From contig JAKLKO010000022.1 in the NCBI GenBank assembly GCA_023150615.1, forward strand, positions 1 through 64,000: DNA of 64,000 nucleotides, given 5' to 3'. Made by a program: the position numbers and the translations under genes. Positions 1 through 9,250 of this stretch are shown piece by piece (positions within the stretch are counted from its first letter, which is position 1; every line of letters begins with the position of its first letter). Below the pieces are notes generated by a model, which saw nothing but the letters and a program-made list of their open reading frames with translations, was not told the origin of the DNA and ran no database searches. Source of the stretch: Phycisphaerae bacterium (GTDB lineage: Bacteria; Planctomycetota; Phycisphaerae; UBA1845; UTPLA1).

Positions 1-76
1 GTGTGAACCGCCGGATGCCGAACGGCACGTCCGGTGGTGTGGGAGGCCGGGGCCGCAAGGCCCCCGCCTACCCGAT
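1..76 (+). mobile_element. 3' end of a group II intron (domains V and VI)
   Basis: Positions 5-39 fold as a domain V: the arm ACCGCCGGA pairs with TCCGGTGGT (one G-U) around a short TGCCG-AA-CGGCA hairpin, with a small bulge on the 3' side. Positions 44-68 form a GC-rich hairpin with a GCAA loop, as in domain VI, followed by CCTACCCGAT, a typical 3' end of bacterial group II introns, placing the 3' splice site near 76. The reverse transcriptase ORF and domains I-IV would lie left of the window. Assigned by recognising domain V/VI sequence; intron class and activity cannot be judged from this fragment. Confidence 0.75.
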
Positions 77-246
77 TTGATTCGGGTCTTCGTGATTCCG
101 TCCTGCGCGAGTGCGAGGCCTCCGGCTGGAAGCCCGTCGGACGGGGCCAGGCGGTCCGCCCGACATCGGAATCCAGATCTTCGCAGCCGATCGAAGTCGA
201 GGGCGAACACTCGTGGGCATGGCGATCTGCGGCGATTTGCGGCTGG
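77..246. other. non-coding gap between intron end and TPR gene
   Basis: No convincing gene or RNA is seen here. Open frames crossing this stretch run antisense through the TPR gene and look like GC-rich shadows. The stretch holds the 3' flank of the TPR transcript; no strong hairpin with a T-tract is visible. Confidence 0.5.
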
Positions 247-2091
247 CTACGGCCCCTGCTCGCGGTACGGCCGGCCGGCCTGATAGGATTCCAGCCGCTT
301 GCGGAAATCGGCGATTCGGCCGGTCTGGCCGGTCCTCTCGGCGACGCTGATGGCGAGCTGGGCGGTCTCGACGGCCTTGGCCATGTCGCCGGCCTCTGCG
401 TAGGCGGCGGCAAGCGAATCGAGGAACTCGGCGTTGTTTCGCTGGGTCGCGTCGCAGGCCTTGGTGGCGAGGCGGACGGCCTCCGGCCCGTTGCGATAGA
501 CGTCCTCGGGGCAGGTGGCGAGGAAGTAGGCGAGGGCATTGTTGAGGTCGGGCGAATCGGGGGCATGGCGGACCCCGGTTCGGAGCAGTTTTTCCAACTG
601 CGTCCAATCACGATCCTGGTAGAGCAGCACGAAGAGGCTCATGTAGCCATCCACGAATGGCGGATCGACCGTAATGGCCTGTTCGAGCCGCTGCCGGGCC
701 GCGACACGGTTCTGGTTGACCTCGAGCTGAAGCAGTCCGAGCAGGTAATGGACGCGCGGGTTCGTCGGGGCAAGCTCGGCCGCGCGCTCGAGCGGCGGGA
801 AGGCTTCCTTTCCGCGACCGTTCTTCGCGAGGGCCTGGCCGTAGAAGAACTGGACCGCGGCGTCTTCGGGGCGTCGTTTGGCGAGGGTCTCGGTCAGTTG
901 CAGCGCTTCGTTGGCGCGGCCCCGCATGATCATGATTCCGAAGCAGCGTTCGAGCGCGACGAGATCGCCGGGGTTGACGTCGAGGACCTCGCGCAGCAGT
1001 TTCTCCGCCTCGTCGAGTTCGCGGGCCTGCAAGAGCGCGAACGCGAGGTTGGCCTTCGCGATGGGCGAGGTCGGCATCTCCTCGAGGATTTCCCGGAAGA
1101 GCGTTACGGCCTTGTCGTTCTTGCCCGTCATGGCGTAGAGCGTGGCCAGCTTCGTGCGGATGACCGTGCCGGTGTCCTTGGAGAGCGTCCCCTCGAGCAG
1201 CTTGATGGCCTCCTCGTAGTCCTTCCGATCGATGAGTCTCGTCGCCCGCGTGATGACGTCGGTCGCGCTCGCCATGCGGACCGCGAGGGCCTGCATGAGC
1301 GGGTCCTGCTCCGAGGAAGCGGGGTCTCCGACCTGCGCGAGCTGGAGGTGCTGGGCCGCCTCGGCGTCCTTCCCAACTGTCTTAAGTGCTTGCGCCAGCG
1401 CGTAATGCGCATCGGCGTAGCGCGGTTCAAGCTCGATCGCCTTGAGGAACGCGGAGATCGCCTCCTCGTTCTTTCCGCTCGCCTTGAGGCAGTTGCCGAG
1501 GCCGACGTAGGCGCGGGCGTAGCGCGGGTTTTGTTCCAGCGCGCGTTCGAAGAGACGCTTGGCGCGGTTGACGCTGCGCTCGCGTGTCATTTCCGCGAGT
1601 CGGACGAGGACCGGCGCGTTCTTCGAGTCGATCATCATCGCCGCTTCGTAGGCCTTGGCCGCCCCGCTCGTGTTGTCCAGCTTTTCCATCGCCAGGCCGA
1701 GGTAGTAGTGCCAGCGAAGTTCGTTGGGGGCGCGGCTTGCGGCGGTCGTGAAGCATTGCGCCGCATCCGACGGCAGGTCGTTCGCGAAGTAGATCATCCC
1801 CAGTTCGCCGGCGGCCGACGCGTCGGTGGGTGACGACTCGATCTTCGACAATGCCGTGCGGATCTGTTCCTGCACAGACGGCGGCAGGGAGATCATCTGG
1901 GCATCGTTGAGCGCCAGCTCGATCCGCGCGGCGGGTCGAGTCGTTGTCGTCCCGGCCGCGGGCGACGCGGAATCGACGGCCGCAGGCCGGGTCGGGGTCG
2001 GCGATTCGGATTTGCACCCCCCGGTCAGCAGCGTCGTCGCGCCGGCCGTCAGGGTGATGCTCAGGGCGAGGCGGGGAAGCGCGATGCGCAT
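247..2091 (-). CDS. TPR-repeat lipoprotein
   Basis: A 614-residue protein with a short signal sequence ending in a lipobox-like L-T-G-G-C (Cys26), so it is probably a lipid-anchored periplasmic protein. From about residue 60 to 560 it is almost entirely tandem tetratricopeptide repeats (patterns such as A..Y..LG.....G....A...F..A...P), a scaffold for protein-protein contacts. The ATG at 2091 is chosen because the signal peptide follows directly; a longer frame to 2151 adds an arginine-rich stretch. It is the last gene of the minus-strand block that includes SPFH and ABC-transporter genes. The binding partner is unknown. Confidence 0.85.
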   Translation of the reverse strand: MRIALPRLALSITLTAGATTLLTGGCKSESPTPTRPAAVDSASPAAGTTTTRPAARIELALNDAQMISLPPSVQEQIRTALSKIESSPTDASAAGELGMIYFANDLPSDAAQCFTTAASRAPNELRWHYYLGLAMEKLDNTSGAAKAYEAAMMIDSKNAPVLVRLAEMTRERSVNRAKRLFERALEQNPRYARAYVGLGNCLKASGKNEEAISAFLKAIELEPRYADAHYALAQALKTVGKDAEAAQHLQLAQVGDPASSEQDPLMQALAVRMASATDVITRATRLIDRKDYEEAIKLLEGTLSKDTGTVIRTKLATLYAMTGKNDKAVTLFREILEEMPTSPIAKANLAFALLQARELDEAEKLLREVLDVNPGDLVALERCFGIMIMRGRANEALQLTETLAKRRPEDAAVQFFYGQALAKNGRGKEAFPPLERAAELAPTNPRVHYLLGLLQLEVNQNRVAARQRLEQAITVDPPFVDGYMSLFVLLYQDRDWTQLEKLLRTGVRHAPDSPDLNNALAYFLATCPEDVYRNGPEAVRLATKACDATQRNNAEFLDSLAAAYAEAGDMAKAVETAQLAISVAERTGQTGRIADFRKRLESYQAGRPYREQGP

Positions 2092-2202
2092 GGCGTCGGT
2101 CCTCCAGGTCGAGGAGACACGGTACGCGCGTCGCCGGACCCGTGTCGTCATGTTACATCGCGCCGGGCGGGTAGTGCCAGCGGCGGTGCGAACGGCGGTC
2201 GT

Positions 2203-3831
2203 CTATCCCGACGCGGGGCGGGTGGTGGGGACGGGCGAAATGCCGGTCCGGCGGAGCAGTCGTTCGTAGGTCTCCGGCCGCATGCGCTTGCCCATTTCGC
2301 GGACGACGAACTCGAACATCTCCTCGAACTTCGGCAGTCGCCCGCGGTCGTGGACCTGCTCCTTTTCGTATCGCGTCCAGAGCCGGCGGGCGTACGCCAG
2401 GCTCGACGCGCCCTGCTCGTACTCTCCGTAGGCGATCAGTTGGGCGGCGCGGCCCATCAGGACCAGGAGCCGGGCCTGCGCGTTCTGGAATTGCATCAGT
2501 TCCTGGTCTTCGAGCCACATGCGCTGGATGAAGGCCTCGTAGCCGCCGCGGTAGATCGGGTCCGGGTTGTTCTTGACGAGCCAGTCGTAGTACTCGCGGG
2601 ATTTTTCGATCTGGCCGGCCTCGTTGAAGCGCAGGGCCGCGACGCGCATGAAGTTGAAGAGCACGGATTGGAAGTTGGCCGAGATTTCGCCGTCGGCGGG
2701 CTGCTTCGGGTAGTTTTTCGAGACGGCGATGCACGCTTCGCGGAGCTTGTCGGCGAATCGCACGTCGGGAAGGAGCATGGGGGGTTCGCCCTGCCGCGCC
2801 GACGGCGACATGATGAGTCGCCCGCGGCGGAAGAAGTTCTGGAGGCAATAAAGCTCGATCCGGTCGGCGTTGAGTCGGTCGATGTCGTACGCGGCTCGCT
2901 TGTCGGTGCCGATCTCGGTGCCCAGCGAGGCCCAGTAGAGGGCGTGCGACTCGGCGAGCCGCAGATCGAACGGGCCGTAGACCTTCTGGAGTTCGACGAC
3001 GCGGGCGGGGTCGATCTTCATTTCGTCTCGCAGGCGCTTCGTCCGCCAGAACAGATCGATCTTCCGCCGCACGTCGGCGAAGCCTGCGTCGGTCATGAGG
3101 GCCGCCACGTTGTCGGGCAGGTTTTTCTGCGAGAGCAGGCTGATGAAGGCGCCGGGTTTCGAGCAATCGTGCCCGAGCGCGGAAAGCGTTTTGGCGAACG
3201 CCGCGACCTGCTCGTCCTTCGCGAGCGCCTCCCAGGTGTGCGGCAGCGCCGCCATGGCGGCATAGTCGTGGTCCGCGCCGGGGCCGAGGATGTCCTCGAC
3301 CATCAGGGCGAACTGGAGCTTGTAGTACCAGTGCTGGTCGTCGAGGAAGTCGCCGACCTTGTGGAAGAGGATCCACGCGAGTTCGCGATAGAGCTGCGTG
3401 TTGCGTGGGTTGCGCGGAATGCCGTGATCGCGGAGCAACTCGAAGCCGTTGCGGACCCAGCGCCAGCGTTCTTCGGGCGACTTGAGCGTGACCGAGATGT
3501 TGTACGCCATGTTCCAGGCGTTGAACGCCCAGACGCTGCCGAAGCGCGGCTGGAGCTTGCAGATCGTCTCGGCAAGCTGGTACGCGTCGAAGTACCGGCC
3601 TTCCTCCTTCAGCTTCGTGGCGCGGAGCCACAGATAGTCGACGACCGGCGCGCGACCGATGGCCAGCAGCGGCCCGACCATCATGCCCGGCTGCGCCGCC
3701 TCGGGGATGGCCGCCGCGACGAGTCCCGCCGAGACGCGCTGCCGGTTCAGCGACGGCACCCAAGTCGCGGCGCCGGCCAATCCGGCCAGTCCGGCCACGG
3801 CGAACAGCATGGCTCTCGCATCGGGTCGCAT
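2203..3831 (-). CDS. membrane-anchored protein of unknown function
   Basis: A 542-residue protein with one N-terminal hydrophobic segment (about residues 8-24) and a large, mostly helical soluble part probably exposed outside the cytoplasm. Helical repeats rich in Trp, Tyr and Leu (for example W-A-F-N-A-W-N-M-A-Y near residue 100) suggest a TPR-like solenoid, but no catalytic motif is recognisable. It lies 62 bases downstream of the ABC-2 permease and just upstream of the TPR lipoprotein, on the same strand, so it is probably an accessory part of the same export or membrane complex. That role is inference from context. Confidence 0.75.
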   Translation of the reverse strand: MRPDARAMLFAVAGLAGLAGAATWVPSLNRQRVSAGLVAAAIPEAAQPGMMVGPLLAIGRAPVVDYLWLRATKLKEEGRYFDAYQLAETICKLQPRFGSVWAFNAWNMAYNISVTLKSPEERWRWVRNGFELLRDHGIPRNPRNTQLYRELAWILFHKVGDFLDDQHWYYKLQFALMVEDILGPGADHDYAAMAALPHTWEALAKDEQVAAFAKTLSALGHDCSKPGAFISLLSQKNLPDNVAALMTDAGFADVRRKIDLFWRTKRLRDEMKIDPARVVELQKVYGPFDLRLAESHALYWASLGTEIGTDKRAAYDIDRLNADRIELYCLQNFFRRGRLIMSPSARQGEPPMLLPDVRFADKLREACIAVSKNYPKQPADGEISANFQSVLFNFMRVAALRFNEAGQIEKSREYYDWLVKNNPDPIYRGGYEAFIQRMWLEDQELMQFQNAQARLLVLMGRAAQLIAYGEYEQGASSLAYARRLWTRYEKEQVHDRGRLPKFEEMFEFVVREMGKRMRPETYERLLRRTGISPVPTTRPASG

Positions 3832-3893
3832 ACGAACTCGCGCTGCATTCTATGGTGAGGGACGACGGCTTTCCGTCGTCGCCTCGCCGGCCG

Positions 3894-5636
3894 TCAGACG
3901 ATGACCGCCGCCAGTTCCCGCCTTCGAAAGACGAGCACCGCGCTGCCCATCGCGAGCAGTCCGCGCCAGCCGACGACGCCGCCGGCGAGTTCTCCGATCT
4001 CGTCCCATCTGATCACGCGGCCGTTGATGATGCGGTCGGTGACGCTGAGCCGCCCGAGCGAGATGACGGAGAACATCGCGTCGGTGGCGGCCTTTCGGAT
4101 TTCGTCACGGGTGGACAGGACGACGGGTCGCAGTTCATCGGTCAGGGAGAGCGATTCCGCGATGAACGACTGGCTGCACGCGATGGCGTAGAAGACGAGG
4201 CTGACGAGCGCCGCGACGGGAAACGTGCAGAACGTCGACATCATCAATCCGAACGCGGCGAGGAACATGAGCGGGATGAGCATCGTCAGCGCGCCCGCGA
4301 TCAGGTTTCGCTCGAACGATCCGACGCGGTAGAGCACTTCGACTCCATCCTCGACGGGCACGACGACGTCGACCTGGCGCGGGTCGCGGTTCTCGAGCGT
4401 CAGGACGATCTTCCCGTCCGGCTCGACGCTGTGCGTGGGAACCTCGAATTCGTGGAAGGTCCGCGTCACCTCCGGCGTCGGCTCGGGCGGCCAGTAGTAG
4501 TAGTTCGGCCCGGTCGGATCGCCGACCACCCACAGAGCGAGAAAGGTGTTTTCCGGGAGCGTCCGGCCATCGTCCAGGACCTGCGTTGTCGTGTAGATGC
4601 TGGTGGAAAGCTTGTAGCGGACGCTGAGGAGGAACTTCGGGTCATCTTTCGGCGGCGGCGGACCCATCAGCACCCACTGCCGCGCCGTCATCGGCGGCAC
4701 CGTCGTGAATTCCGTCAGCAGTTGCAGCCGAACCTGTTCGCGGATCCGCGCCGGCGTCCACTCCGGCGAGTTCGGCAGCCGGCCCTGCTTGCGTAGCTCA
4801 TCGATCGTCCGTTCGATGGCCGTGCTCAGGTCGGGCGGCTGTGGCTTGACCGAGGCGCGGGCGACCAAGACCTGCCGGCGGAGCTCGTCGAGTCGCCGCA
4901 GATCGACGCGCGTCTCTTCCGGCAGGGTTTGGAGCAGTTCGATGACGCGATCGTTCGACCAGCCCAGCGCGCCGGCCATGGCCGGGATGATGGGACTGGA
5001 GACGCCCTTGCCGCCGGGTCCGCGGATCGCCTCGATCGCGTCGATGCAGGCCTGCGCCTGCGGCGCGGTCAGTCCGCCCCGGAGGATGAGCTGGTTCGAG
5101 AGTCCGGCGTGGAACCGATAGAGCAGCCAACGGGTTCCGCTATATGTCGCGGCGGTTGCGAACAGCACGAGAAGGAGATTCAGGACGACGATGCCGGCCC
5201 ACTTGCCGGCGAGGATCTGCCATCGCGGAATGGGCTTGGTCGCCAGGCCGTAGATCTGGTGCGTGGCGATCTCCGCGGCGAGCGTTCGCGAGGAGAAGAA
5301 GATCGTCAGCAATGCCAGGTAGAACGCCGTCAGGCCGAGCGAGTAGCCGAGGAACATCTGGACGCGGCCCTGAATCGTCCCGTCGCCCTTCGCCGTGAGG
5401 CAGAGCAGCGGCAGGCTGATGATGAGCAGCACGATGAAGACGATCGCGATCTTCATCCGCAGCCCTTCGGCCAGCGTGACGCGCGCCACGGCGCGGATCC
5501 GCCGCCAGGCGCCGGCGATTTCCCAACCGCCGACTTCGCCACTGCGGCGCGAGAACGCGGAGCGGAGAATGGCCGCCAGCGTTACCAGCAGCATGAGCGT
5601 GACCGCCAGCATCATGATGTCGTAGAAGGCTTCCAT
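3894..5636 (-). CDS. ABC-2 type transporter permease with large soluble domain
   Basis: A 580-residue membrane protein. Hydrophobic segments near residues 7-25, 62-80, 95-113 and 146-165 are followed by a soluble region (about 170-440) and another membrane block near 445-495. The element A-E-I-A-T-H-Q-I-Y-G with K-P-I-P-R and G-K-W-A-G (residues 121-148) is typical of ABC-2 permeases (regulated-turnover plus 'SKPLPR..GK' pattern). It pairs with the ATPase gene 39 bases upstream, together forming an ABC exporter of unknown substrate. The big extracytoplasmic domain between membrane halves is the notable feature and could contact the downstream soluble proteins. Confidence 0.8.
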   Translation of the reverse strand: MEAFYDIMMLAVTLMLLVTLAAILRSAFSRRSGEVGGWEIAGAWRRIRAVARVTLAEGLRMKIAIVFIVLLIISLPLLCLTAKGDGTIQGRVQMFLGYSLGLTAFYLALLTIFFSSRTLAAEIATHQIYGLATKPIPRWQILAGKWAGIVVLNLLLVLFATAATYSGTRWLLYRFHAGLSNQLILRGGLTAPQAQACIDAIEAIRGPGGKGVSSPIIPAMAGALGWSNDRVIELLQTLPEETRVDLRRLDELRRQVLVARASVKPQPPDLSTAIERTIDELRKQGRLPNSPEWTPARIREQVRLQLLTEFTTVPPMTARQWVLMGPPPPKDDPKFLLSVRYKLSTSIYTTTQVLDDGRTLPENTFLALWVVGDPTGPNYYYWPPEPTPEVTRTFHEFEVPTHSVEPDGKIVLTLENRDPRQVDVVVPVEDGVEVLYRVGSFERNLIAGALTMLIPLMFLAAFGLMMSTFCTFPVAALVSLVFYAIACSQSFIAESLSLTDELRPVVLSTRDEIRKAATDAMFSVISLGRLSVTDRIINGRVIRWDEIGELAGGVVGWRGLLAMGSAVLVFRRRELAAVIV

Positions 5637-5675
5637 CGGATGTGGGGATCCGCTCGCGCCGCCGGCACGGCAAGG

Positions 5676-6908
5676 CTAGGACGGACTCGCGTTCGGCGGT
5701 GAGTCCTCGGCATCTTTCGACGCCAGTTTTTCGAGGATGTCGCGCCGCGCCGCCGGACGCGTCGGTTCCAGTCGGACTTCGCGCGGTTCGGACGGTTCCG
5801 CTTCGGGCTCGGTCGCGGGCGGTTGCACGAGCTCCTCCAGTTTTTCGAACTTCGGCACGGGCCGCGCAGGTTCGGCTGGCGCGGCTTCGGCACCGATCGA
5901 CTCGGACTCCACCGCCGCAGCGGGTTGGACGAGCTGCGCCAGCAGTTCGCGCGTCTGGGCGCGACGGTCTGGCGCGCCCGGCGCGGCGGCGAGGAATTCG
6001 GAGACGCCGCGGGTCGCTTCCGCGCCGCTCGTGGCGAGCTTGTCGCGCTCCGCGCGCTCGACGACGCGCAGGAACAACTCCTCGAGCCGGTCGGTCGGAT
6101 GGTCCACCGAGAGGATTCTCTGGCCGCGGTCGCGCTCGATCATCGCCCGCACCGCCGAGACGGTCGCGTCGTCCAGTCTTGTCGCGGTGATCTGCGTGAC
6201 GTCCTTGCGGCTGAGCAGGTCCCCGACGCGGCCGATCGTCCGGCAGCGACCGCCATACATGATCGCGATGCGGTCGCAGATATCCTCGACGTCGGCGAGC
6301 AGGTGGCTGCACAGCAGCACCGTCTTGCCGCGCTTGGCCAGCTCCAGAATCACGTCCTTGATCTGCCGCGAGCCGATCGGGTCGAGGCCGGTCGTCGGTT
6401 CATCGAGAATCAGGAGGTCCGGATCGTTGATCAGCGCCTGCGCCAGGCCGATCCGCCGCGCCATGCCCTTGGAATACTCGCCGACCGGCCGGTGCGCCGC
6501 GGCCTTAAGTCCGACCATCTCGATCAACTGGCCAATCCGTCGGCGGCGCTCGGTGCGGTCGAGCTTGAACAGGCGGCCGTAGTAGTCGAGCGTCTCGACC
6601 GCGTTGAGGAACCGATACATGTACGATTCCTCGGGCATGAAGCCGATTCGGCTCTTGACGACGGTGTCGGTCGGGAGCCGCCCGAACACGCGGGCGCGTC
6701 CTCGGGTGGGGTAGAGCAGCCCGAGCAGCATCTTGATCGTCGTCGTCTTGCCCGAACCGTTCGGTCCGAGCAGTCCGAAGACCTCGCCGGGATAGATGGC
6801 GAGTTCGAGTTGATCAACCGCCAGGACGCGTCCGCGACCCCAGAAATCCTGGAAGACCTTGGTGAGGGAGTTGCATTCGATCACGGGCGGCGGAGAGTCG
6901 GGCGGCAT
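5676..6908 (-). CDS. ABC transporter ATP-binding protein
   Basis: A 410-residue ABC ATPase. Walker A is GPNGSGKT (residues 48-55), the signature segment YSKGMARRIGLAQAL starts at 145, Walker B LLILDE is at 165-170 with PTTGLDP following, and a switch His lies in LLCSHLL. The order and motifs match the CcmA/NatA-like group that drives ABC-2 permeases. After the usual domain (to about residue 300) it has an Ala/Glu/Pro-rich tail of about 110 residues not found in the core family. It sits directly upstream of the permease and downstream of the three SPFH genes on the same strand. Confidence 0.92.
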   Translation of the reverse strand: MPPDSPPPVIECNSLTKVFQDFWGRGRVLAVDQLELAIYPGEVFGLLGPNGSGKTTTIKMLLGLLYPTRGRARVFGRLPTDTVVKSRIGFMPEESYMYRFLNAVETLDYYGRLFKLDRTERRRRIGQLIEMVGLKAAAHRPVGEYSKGMARRIGLAQALINDPDLLILDEPTTGLDPIGSRQIKDVILELAKRGKTVLLCSHLLADVEDICDRIAIMYGGRCRTIGRVGDLLSRKDVTQITATRLDDATVSAVRAMIERDRGQRILSVDHPTDRLEELFLRVVERAERDKLATSGAEATRGVSEFLAAAPGAPDRRAQTRELLAQLVQPAAAVESESIGAEAAPAEPARPVPKFEKLEELVQPPATEPEAEPSEPREVRLEPTRPAARRDILEKLASKDAEDSPPNASPS

Positions 6909-6928
6909 GAGGCAGAGATTCCGAGACG

Positions 6929-8296
6929 CTAGCGTGCGCCGGGCGTCAGGTTGCGATTGATGAACCCCTCGGGCGGCGTCCGGTCCTTTTTCTTCTCCTT
7001 CTCGTCGAGTTCCGCGACGGACGGACCGGTGTCCCGCGGGACTTGGAGCCAGTACTCCTTGGCCGATTGTGGAACGACCTTCTTTTCAATCTCCGGGTTG
7101 GTCAGGATCTCCTGGATCGTCTCGGTCTGGAGCCGCGCCATCAGGAACGCGCCGTTGCGCCGGTACTCGCCGAGCATTTGCTTCAACTGCTCGTGATCGG
7201 CCACCGCCTCGTTGACGACCCGATCCCGGTCGGTCCGCGCCTCGCTGATGATCCGCTGCACCTCGCCCGTCGCGGATTCCAGCAGCGCATCGACGGCGGC
7301 CATGCGCCCGGCGAGCGCTGCGGCCGCTTTTGCGCCCGCCTCGGCCGATCCATCGCGATCGGCCTGTAACGATGCGAGAAGCGCTTCAAACTCCGCATCG
7401 ATCGCCGCCGACACCGCCGCGTGGTCCGGACCAGCGGTGCGGTTGAGCAGCTCGCTCGCCTTGCCGTCTGCCTCGCTGATGGCCTTGATCTTCTGCTGCT
7501 CGGCGGAAAGGACGTTGTCAAACTCCTGCTGCACCTGTCGCGGCGGGAGAATGGCCTCGAGGCCTGACTCCTGTCCCGCGATCACGGCGATCAGTTCGAT
7601 TCCCAGCGATTGTCCGGCGCGGTCGAGATCGGCCAGCGTCCGTCGTGCGTTCTCTGCCACGAGATTGAGGAAGTCGCGCTGCCCGGCGCCGTAGATGTCG
7701 TTAACACCCAGTCCGGCGGCCGTGCGGATCGCGGCGTGCTGGAGGATGTCGCTCATGATCTCGAACTCGGGCGGGTACTCGTCGCCCGGCGCGGCGTCGT
7801 GCACGTGCGCGATGTACGCGACGGGGTCGGCGACGCGATAGCGGCCGACGATCTTGGCGTGCAGGATGTTCACGTCGCCGGTGATCAGGTAGTTGTCACG
7901 GAGCGGGCTGAGCGGGGCCTGGAACGCCCGCCGGATGCCGCGGATCTTGTCCTCCTCCGTGATCTGAAACATGAACGACGCGGGGACCAGCCGCTCCCGT
8001 TGCGTCGCGACCGTCAGCACCTGGTCAATCGGATAGGGAAACGACCAGTGCCAGCCGGGCGACAGCAGCGTCGCGGCGCGATCGCCGACCACGCGTCCCA
8101 TGCGGACCACGAATCCGACTTCGCCCGGCTGGACGCGAAACCAGCCGCTGAGCGCATAGGCGATCACCATCACCAGCATCAGGGCCTTGAGCACGGCAAA
8201 GCTTTTGCGCAGCGCTTCGGCCAGCGACTGGTTCGCCGGATCGAGCGCATCCGGATCGCGGACGGGGAGATTGCCGAAATTCGGTCGCGTGCTCAT
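6929..8296 (-). CDS. hflK: SPFH/Band 7 protein, HflK-like
   Basis: A 455-residue SPFH protein: one transmembrane helix (about residues 32-52), then the Band 7 core starting V-Q-P-G-E-V-G-F-V-V-R-M-G, and a long Ala/Glu/Arg-rich coiled coil toward the C terminus. In the known HflK-HflC complex such proteins form a membrane cage around FtsH. The start overlaps the stop of the HflC-like gene by 4 bases (ATGA), so the two are probably translationally coupled as hflC-hflK, the reverse of the usual hflK-hflC order. Family assignment is firm; true HflK function is inferred from pairing. Confidence 0.85.
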   Translation of the reverse strand: MSTRPNFGNLPVRDPDALDPANQSLAEALRKSFAVLKALMLVMVIAYALSGWFRVQPGEVGFVVRMGRVVGDRAATLLSPGWHWSFPYPIDQVLTVATQRERLVPASFMFQITEEDKIRGIRRAFQAPLSPLRDNYLITGDVNILHAKIVGRYRVADPVAYIAHVHDAAPGDEYPPEFEIMSDILQHAAIRTAAGLGVNDIYGAGQRDFLNLVAENARRTLADLDRAGQSLGIELIAVIAGQESGLEAILPPRQVQQEFDNVLSAEQQKIKAISEADGKASELLNRTAGPDHAAVSAAIDAEFEALLASLQADRDGSAEAGAKAAAALAGRMAAVDALLESATGEVQRIISEARTDRDRVVNEAVADHEQLKQMLGEYRRNGAFLMARLQTETIQEILTNPEIEKKVVPQSAKEYWLQVPRDTGPSVAELDEKEKKKDRTPPEGFINRNLTPGAR

Positions 8297-9222
8297 GGTT
8301 GCGTTCCGGTGCGTTCGGCGGTCGGTCTCGGCGCGACGGTCTGCTGCAAAACGCCGAACGGAACGAACCGCTCGGCGTCGAGAATGATCGTGGTCTGGCC
8401 GGATTGCAGGATCTGCTTCGCCGCGTCGAGCTGCTTGAGGAAGGAGCTGAGCTCCTCGGCCTTTGCGAATTCACCGTAGTACTGCGCCGCGCGGGCGTCT
8501 CCCTCGGCCCGCAGCTTCTTGGCGTACGCCTCGGCCCGCGCGACGATCTTGTTCGCCATCGCCTTCGCGTTGCTTCGGAGCTGCGTTGCCTTGGCGTCGC
8601 CTTCGGATGCCAACTGGTTGACCTGACGCATGCGGTCGGCCTTCATCCGCTCGAAGACCTCGCGCGTGTTCGACTCGGGCAGGCCCAGGCGCTTGATCCC
8701 GATGCGCTCGACGGCGACGCCGTAGGTCTTCATGGCCTCGGGCGCCACCGAGGCGAGGATGTCGCGCTCGACGTCGTCGAACTTCAGCTTCTGCGGATCG
8801 ACGTTGACCAGGTCCGACAACGGGTGTCGCCGCAGGACGTTGCTGACCTGGTTGCGCACGAGGTCGCCGATCTTCTCGGCCGCCGCCTCCTCACGGCCGA
8901 CGGCCCGCAGATAGGTTTCGGCGTCGCCGATCCGCCAGGTGGCGAACGCGGTGACGGTGATCGTCTTCAGGTCCTCGGTGCTTAACTGCGTGAACTCGGT
9001 TTCGTAGGTCCGCAGGCGAGCGTCGAATTTCCGCACGCGGTCGATGGGCCACGGTGCGGTGAAGATCAGCCCCGCCTCCCCCGTCGGGATGACGCGGACG
9101 ACGCGATCGAATCGCGTCACCACCGCCGTTTCAGTGAACCGCACCTGGTGCGCCGTCATCGTCAGCACGAGGATCGCGATCACCAGCAGCGCTGCGAGTT
9201 TCGTCCACACGCTCGTACTCAT
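8293..9222 (-). CDS. hflC: SPFH/Band 7 protein, HflC-like
   Basis: A 309-residue SPFH protein close to the usual HflC length. An N-terminal membrane helix (about 8-24) is followed by the Band 7 core (V-R-F-T-E-T-A-V-V-T-R-F-D), the HflC-like segment ITVTAFATWRI, and a helical tail with A-R-A-E-A-Y-A-K-K-L-R-A-E-G-D-A-R-A-A-Q-Y-Y (shown by position about 225-250), the hallmark end of HflC. It ends inside the start of the HflK-like gene by 4 bases and follows the large SPFH gene by 28 bases. Confidence 0.88.
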   Translation of the reverse strand: MSTSVWTKLAALLVIAILVLTMTAHQVRFTETAVVTRFDRVVRVIPTGEAGLIFTAPWPIDRVRKFDARLRTYETEFTQLSTEDLKTITVTAFATWRIGDAETYLRAVGREEAAAEKIGDLVRNQVSNVLRRHPLSDLVNVDPQKLKFDDVERDILASVAPEAMKTYGVAVERIGIKRLGLPESNTREVFERMKADRMRQVNQLASEGDAKATQLRSNAKAMANKIVARAEAYAKKLRAEGDARAAQYYGEFAKAEELSSFLKQLDAAKQILQSGQTTIILDAERFVPFGVLQQTVAPRPTAERTGTQP

Positions 9223-9250
9223 CGAATCAACTCCCGCCGGTTTGTGCGCC

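Noticed and set aside
34..1833. 599-residue plus-strand frame
   Set aside because: Antisense to the TPR lipoprotein and begins within the intron end; not supported.
2350..3858. 502-residue plus-strand frame
   Set aside because: Antisense to the anchored protein at 2203-3831; no recognisable domain.
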